DNA of 64,000 nucleotides, from NCBI GenBank assembly GCA_018716295.1, contig DVKC01000001.1:62001-126000 (forward strand), written 5' to 3'. The notes under the pieces are model-generated. The model was given only the letters and a program-made list of their open reading frames with translations, searched no databases and was not told the DNA's origin. Positions 60,235 through 64,000 of this stretch are shown here, in pieces. The DNA comes from Candidatus Avimuribaculum pullicola (GTDB taxonomy: Bacteria > Bacteroidota > Bacteroidia > Bacteroidales > Muribaculaceae). Position numbers and translations under genes: made by a program. Each line of letters opens with the position of its first letter. The stretch's first letter is position 1.

Positions 60235-61716
60235 TCAATAGTTGCGGGCGAAAATTACCCGTTGAGCCGATGGGCGACCTGTAACCATGCACTTGCCTGG
60301 AGTCTTGTCGCCGTCGAGAGGAATGCAGCGTATTGTAGCCTTGGTTTCCTCTTTGATTTTTTCTTCGGTTTCGGGTGTGCCATCCCAGTGTGCGAGAATG
60401 AAGCCACCTTGCTCGATTTTTTCCTTGAACTCCTCGTAGGTGTCGGCAGTGGTGGTTTTCGATTCGCGCAGGGCCAGGGCTTTGCGGTAGATGTTGGTTT
60501 GGATTTCTTCAAGCAAAGCCTTTACGTGTTCCTCGATACCCTCGATTGGCAATGTTTCTTTTTCGAGTGTGTCGCGGCGCATAAGTTCGATAGTGCCGTT
60601 TTCAAGGTCGCGTGCGCCGAGTGCCAAGCGTACAGGTACGCCTTTAAGCTCGTAGTCGGCAAACTTGAATCCGGGACGTTTGTTGTCGGCATTGTCATAT
60701 TTCACGCTTATGCCCATGTTGCGGAATTTTTCCACCATTGGAGCTACGCGGCGGTTTATCTCATCGAGTTGTTCGGCACTCTTGTAGATAGGAATTATTA
60801 CTACTTGTATTGGTGCGAGGTGTGGAGGCAGCACCAGTCCGTTGTCGTCGGAGTGAGTCATGATTAATGCTCCCATCAGGCGGGTCGATACGCCCCATGA
60901 CGTTGCCCACACGTATTCAAGTTCGTTGTTGCGGTTGATGAATTTCACATCGAATGCTTTGGCAAAGTTTTGCCCGAGGAAATGCGATGTGCCCGATTGC
61001 AATGCCTTTCCGTCTTGCATCATGGCCTCGATGGTGTAGGTTTCGAGTGCGCCGGCAAATCGTTCATTGGCCGACTTGACCCCCTTGATTACAGGCACAG
61101 CCATGTAGCGTTCGGCAAAGTCGGCATACACGTTGAGCATCTTCACGGCTTCTTCCATTGCTTCCTCTTTGGTGGCATGGGCTGTGTGCCCTTCCTGCCA
61201 CAGGAACTCGGCTGTGCGCAAGAACATGCGAGTGCGCATTTCCCAACGGAACACGTTGGCCCACTGGTTGCACAGGATTGGCAGGTCGCGGTATGACTTG
61301 ATCCAGTTGCGGTAGGTGTTCCATATAATGGTTTCCGACGTTGGGCGTATAATCAATTCTTCTTCGAGTTTTGCTTCGGGGTCAACCACTACGCCTCGTC
61401 CTTCGGGGTCGTTTTTAAGACGGTAGTGTGTCACTACGGCGCATTCCTTGGCAAAACCTTCCACGTGGTCGGCTTCCTTGCTGAGGAACGACTTGGGAAT
61501 GAGGAGCGGGAAATAGGCATTGACATGTCCGGTTTCCTTGAACATTCTGTCGAGTTGCTGTTGCATTTTTTCCCATATTGCATAACCGTAGGGCTTGATT
61601 ACCATACATCCTCTCACGGCCGATTGCTCGGCAAGGTCGGCTTTGACGACCAGTTCGTTGTACCATTGCGAGTAGTTTTCGGCTCGCTTGGTCAAATCTT
61701 TTAACTCTTTAGCCAT
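60235..61716 (-). CDS. proS: Proline-tRNA ligase, eukaryote/archaeon-like type
   Basis: 493 aa class II synthetase of the short ProRS type without the INS editing domain. Motifs: [24 protein letters not shown]-type [18 protein letters not shown], motif 2 [27 protein letters not shown], motif 3 [22 protein letters not shown], and the anticodon-binding domain at ~285-400. Charges tRNA-Pro. ATG 61716 has TTAGGATA just upstream and is preferred over the longer frame at 61758. Confidence 0.96.
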   Translation of the reverse strand: MAKELKDLTKRAENYSQWYNELVVKADLAEQSAVRGCMVIKPYGYAIWEKMQQQLDRMFKETGHVNAYFPLLIPKSFLSKEADHVEGFAKECAVVTHYRLKNDPEGRGVVVDPEAKLEEELIIRPTSETIIWNTYRNWIKSYRDLPILCNQWANVFRWEMRTRMFLRTAEFLWQEGHTAHATKEEAMEEAVKMLNVYADFAERYMAVPVIKGVKSANERFAGALETYTIEAMMQDGKALQSGTSHFLGQNFAKAFDVKFINRNNELEYVWATSWGVSTRLMGALIMTHSDDNGLVLPPHLAPIQVVIIPIYKSAEQLDEINRRVAPMVEKFRNMGISVKYDNADNKRPGFKFADYELKGVPVRLALGARDLENGTIELMRRDTLEKETLPIEGIEEHVKALLEEIQTNIYRKALALRESKTTTADTYEEFKEKIEQGGFILAHWDGTPETEEKIKEETKATIRCIPLDGDKTPGKCMVTGRPSAQRVIFARNY

Positions 61717-61743
61717 TATCCTAAGTTGTGTTATTCTGGGGGG

Positions 61744-61775
61744 CAAAGTTATGAACACTTTTGCTTTTATACAAT
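61744..61775 (-). promoter_or_regulatory. Promoter of proS
   Basis: Minus strand TAACTTTG (61751-61744) with ATTG (61775-61772) 20 nt upstream, 28 bp before the ATG. Confidence 0.5.
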
Positions 61776-61822
61776 GTTTTGTAAACTGTTATTGCTGTTA
61801 CGGTGTGCCAGTGTGCAAAAAA

Positions 61823-61853
61823 ATACCTGCCAACCGCAGTGGCTGGCAGGTAT
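61823..61853 (-). terminator. Intrinsic terminator of ompA
   Basis: ATACCTGCCA (61823-61832) pairs with TGGCAGGTAT (61844-61853); on the minus strand the stem runs into TTTTTTT. 34 bp after the ompA stop. Confidence 0.85.
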
Positions 61854-61886
61854 CGATATATAATTTGTGACGATTGGTGGGCAATG

Positions 61887-63086
61887 TTACTTCTTGATTT
61901 CGATGGTTGCTGCACGGTCGAGGTCGGCCGATTTTTCACCATAGTTAGTCAAGTTGCTTGAACCAGTAGCTGTTTCGAGGCGGTCGCTTGCTACACCATT
62001 CTTAACAAGCATTTTTACAACATTGTCGGCACGTTGTTGACGCAATTGTTCGTTGCGTGCTGCGCTGCCAGTATAGTTGTCGGCCCAACCAGTTACTACG
62101 TAGTTGTCTTCGGTGCCGCCCATTGCATTAGCAACGGCTGCAACAACCTTGGATTGAACACCTTGTACGCGTGAGCTGCCAATTGGGAAGTAGATTGTGG
62201 CAAGCGGAGCTTCCTTAACTGGTTCTGGCTCAGGAACTGGGCGGTTGATGCATTCGTTCAATTGACGTTCGAGGTCGGCAATCTTTGCGTCAGCAGCTTT
62301 CAAGCGTTCAACCAGTGCATCGCCTTCAGCATCGGTGTACTTGTACTCTGGGCATACGGGAACGATAGGAGCACCCCAAGTGGTCTTGTTGAACTTGTAG
62401 GCAACACCCACTAATACTTGGCCGTAGAGGTTGAGTTGGCGAGTATAGTCCATGTAGTTGGCTTGATCCATGTCGAGGCGCAGGTCGAGCAAGAGGTCAA
62501 CGTGGTCGGAAACAGAGAATGTGTTCAACAAACCACCACGAACACCGATTGATACTGTGTTGTAACGCCACTTGGTGTCGTTGCCGTCTTCTTTCTTGAT
62601 CATCTGTGTGTGAACTGCAACACCACCATAAAGAACGGCGTTGTAAACACGACCAGGCTTGTAGCCACACCACCAGTTGGTGAGGTTCAAATAAACGTCG
62701 GCAGCTGGACCGATCGACCAGAAGCGGTTGATGAGGTAGTTGTCGCCAGTAGTTTCGGGATTAAGCGGGTCAACACCCATACCATCGATAGTGGCACCTT
62801 TCTGTTTGCGGAAGTCGGCACTGAATCTAACTCCGAGTATTGGCGAGAACCATTTGCCAACGCCGATATTGAATGATGGCATGAGGCGCTTGCCAAACTT
62901 GAGCTCGCTATCGTAAGAGCTACCAAGCCCGCCGACACCGATTTCACCAGAGATGAACCAGTTATCCTTGAAGCGATTCATCACGTAACCTTGTGAAGGA
63001 TCTTCAACGTAGGTTACTTCTTGCGCTTCAACATTGGCACTCATGAACAGAGTGCAAAGCAATGCAAGTAAAAAAACCTTTTTCAT
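61887..63086 (-). CDS. OmpA-family outer-membrane protein
   Basis: 399 aa with signal peptide (MKKVFLLALLCTLFMSANVEAQE). The N-terminal ~230 residues form a beta barrel (WFISGEIGVGGLGSSYD; FNIGVGKWFSPILGVRF; LNLYGQVLVGVAYKFN). A short coiled coil follows (VERLKAADAKIADLERQLNE), a Pro/Glu linker (RPVPEPEPVKEAP), then an OmpA peptidoglycan-binding domain: IYFPIGSSRVQGVQSKVV, VTGWADNYTGSAARNEQLRQQRADNVVKML, and DRAATIEIKK at the end. It links outer membrane and wall and is probably a major surface protein. A near-consensus promoter (TTAATTTG, minus, 63153-63146; TTTG at 63177-63174) gives a ~50-nt leader. Confidence 0.93.
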   Translation of the reverse strand: MKKVFLLALLCTLFMSANVEAQEVTYVEDPSQGYVMNRFKDNWFISGEIGVGGLGSSYDSELKFGKRLMPSFNIGVGKWFSPILGVRFSADFRKQKGATIDGMGVDPLNPETTGDNYLINRFWSIGPAADVYLNLTNWWCGYKPGRVYNAVLYGGVAVHTQMIKKEDGNDTKWRYNTVSIGVRGGLLNTFSVSDHVDLLLDLRLDMDQANYMDYTRQLNLYGQVLVGVAYKFNKTTWGAPIVPVCPEYKYTDAEGDALVERLKAADAKIADLERQLNECINRPVPEPEPVKEAPLATIYFPIGSSRVQGVQSKVVAAVANAMGGTEDNYVVTGWADNYTGSAARNEQLRQQRADNVVKMLVKNGVASDRLETATGSSNLTNYGEKSADLDRAATIEIKK

Positions 63087-63644
63087 AAATTCACGTTTTT
63101 ATATTCCAATTATAAATATGACAAATTCAACTTATAATTATGGGGCAAATTAATAATAAAATTATAGCTTATACAAATTTTCACCAAGAAAATCGTCAGC
63201 TACGTGTGTATTTTATTCATGCCTCATAAGTTTCCATCCTGACCATCTGTGCATTAGGGCTGTGTTTCATTCCCTTTTGCAGTTCAATGGTCGCTTTTGG
63301 TTGAGATATATAATCCTCCTAAATGCATAAAATCCAATACGAAATTACATCAAATAATTGAAATTTCAAAATTTATGCTAATAAAAACATTATTATTGCA
63401 AGGAAAAATAGTTTGCCTTTATATAATGTTATTGATTGTCACAGTATTGTGTGTGGCCGCAGAGTGCATGGCCCAGGTGGAATTTCTGATATTTTAACCC
63501 AAATCTAATGGCCGATTTGGGTTGGTGTTGGTTGCAATGGCACCATGGAATAATGAAAAGGCTCCGGGTGGCATGTGGGTAGCCACTGGAGCCTTGTGGT
63601 AAGGTAAATGGCAGCCGTGACAGGGCTGCGTCTATGCTTTTATT
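63087..63644. other. 558-bp intergenic region with a short open frame and two hairpins
   Basis: Holds the ompA promoter at its left end and the terminator of the S9 peptidase at 63560-63593. Between them, a 40-codon frame from ATG 63374 to TAA 63497 would encode a peptide with a signal-like stretch (IVCLYIMLLIVTVLCVAAECMAQ) and only six residues after the presumed cleavage site. An inverted repeat AACCCAAATC/GATTTGGGTT (63496-63505/63514-63523) begins right at its stop. I cannot support it as a gene; it could be the 5' remnant of a secreted protein. Confidence 0.5.
63560..63593 (-). terminator. Terminator of the S9 peptidase gene
   Basis: GGCTCCGGGTGGC (63560-63572) pairs with GCCACTGGAGCC (63582-63593) with one mismatch; on the minus strand followed by TTTTCATTA. 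51 bp after the stop. Confidence 0.7.
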
Positions 63645-64000
63645 TTATTTGAGCCACTTGTCGAGCCAGCCGAAAAATTCGCGTTGCCATAGCAAGGCAT
63701 TCTGCGGCTGCAATATCCAGTGGTTTTCGTCGGGGAAGACGAGCATACGTGATGGGACATCACGCAACTGGGCGGCGTTGAATGCCATCATGCCTTGTGA
63801 AGCGAGAATGCGATAGTCTTTTTCGCCGACGGTAATCATTATCGGTGTGTCCCAATTATTGATGTACTTATGCGGTGACTTGGCAAAAGTGTTTTGAGCC
63901 ACTTTGTTGTTTTTGTCCCATGGTGCGCCACCCATATCCCAGTTGGCAAACCACATTTCCTCGGTTTCGAGATACTGTGCTTCCATGTTGAAGATGCCGG
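63645..64000 (-). CDS. S9-family (prolyl oligopeptidase) peptidase, C-terminal part, 5' end outside window
   Basis: The frame is open to the right edge, so only the last ~118 residues are visible. They match the C-terminal catalytic region of S9 serine peptidases: WDTPIMITVGEKDYRILASQG (strand carrying the catalytic Asp, in the place of the usual GxxDxRVP) and LVFPDENHWILQPQNALLWQREFFGWLDKWLK (His of the triad in DENHW). The Ser nucleophile lies off the window. The protein is probably a periplasmic dipeptidyl- or acyl-aminoacyl-peptidase, as expected for a peptide-fermenting Bacteroidales. Confidence 0.88.
   Translation of the reverse strand, partial: GIFNMEAQYLETEEMWFANWDMGGAPWDKNNKVAQNTFAKSPHKYINNWDTPIMITVGEKDYRILASQGMMAFNAAQLRDVPSRMLVFPDENHWILQPQNALLWQREFFGWLDKWLK

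Noticed and set aside
1-64000. tRNA, rRNA, CRISPR arrays and insertion sequences
   Set aside because: Scanning the gaps showed no cloverleaf-like element, no regularly spaced direct repeats and no transposase-like translation.

Overview
The window looks like a chromosomal segment of a gut Bacteroidales bacterium, probably Muribaculaceae-like. The evidence is the Bacteroidetes promoter signature (-7 box TAnnTTTG, with TTTG about 20 nt upstream), a TonB-dependent receptor, many lipoproteins and outer-membrane barrels, type IX secretion (T9SS) C-terminal sorting domains, PCMD/DUF4493/DUF4290/DUF4491 families, a glycine-lipid synthase gene pair and a Wzi-like porin. I see no tRNA, rRNA, CRISPR array, insertion sequence or complete prophage. 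Genus and species are inference.

Layout. 0.1-7.3 kb (minus): a short glycogen-synthase-like protein, then a receptor/lipoprotein/CapA-phosphatase operon and an AT-rich Ser/Thr kinase gene. 7.5-14 kb: paired half-size chromate transporters and folC, an 831-aa orphan protein, a candidate small RNA and a ROK glucokinase. 14-18 kb: SUI1 factor and an AddA/RecB-like helicase-nuclease. 17.9-22 kb (minus): a four-gene surface locus (DUF4493 lipoprotein, two paralogous barrels, PCMD lipoprotein), divergent from a GHL10 glycosidase. 24-30 kb: a second candidate small RNA, fabI, a tiny sorting-domain protein, ilvE, an HD protein, a GNAT enzyme, an Lrp regulator and an inositol-monophosphatase. 30-37 kb (minus): MFS pump, miaB, a small OmpA protein, rimM, murA, DUF4290, tsaB. 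37-43 kb: GYF/CD225 membrane protein, MBL lipoprotein, AraC regulator, Cys-type hydrolase, nnr. 43-47 kb (minus): glsA-glsB-Wzi-lipoprotein operon. 47-55 kb: LytS-like kinase facing lrgAB, trpS, DUF4491, hybrid sensor kinase. 55-64 kb: two tandem T9SS cargo proteins (one frameshifted), proS, ompA and the C-terminus of an S9 peptidase.

The most unusual signal is non-coding. Five copies of a ~70-bp element, each a ~40-nt imperfect palindrome fused to a consensus promoter, sit upstream of functionally unrelated genes (SUI1, a sorting-domain protein, DUF4290-murA-rimM in tandem, nnr). In each copy the -33 box lies in the palindrome's 3' arm. Two intergenic regions also each hold a perfect promoter followed by an intrinsic terminator with no substantial gene between them, which makes them candidate small RNAs. 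Other points of note: a MurA with Asp in place of the fosfomycin-target Cys, the orphan 831-aa protein, a 1-nt frameshift in a T9SS cargo gene, and a kinase with an unrecognised C-terminal half.

All functional names come from reading translated motifs by eye; no database search was run.
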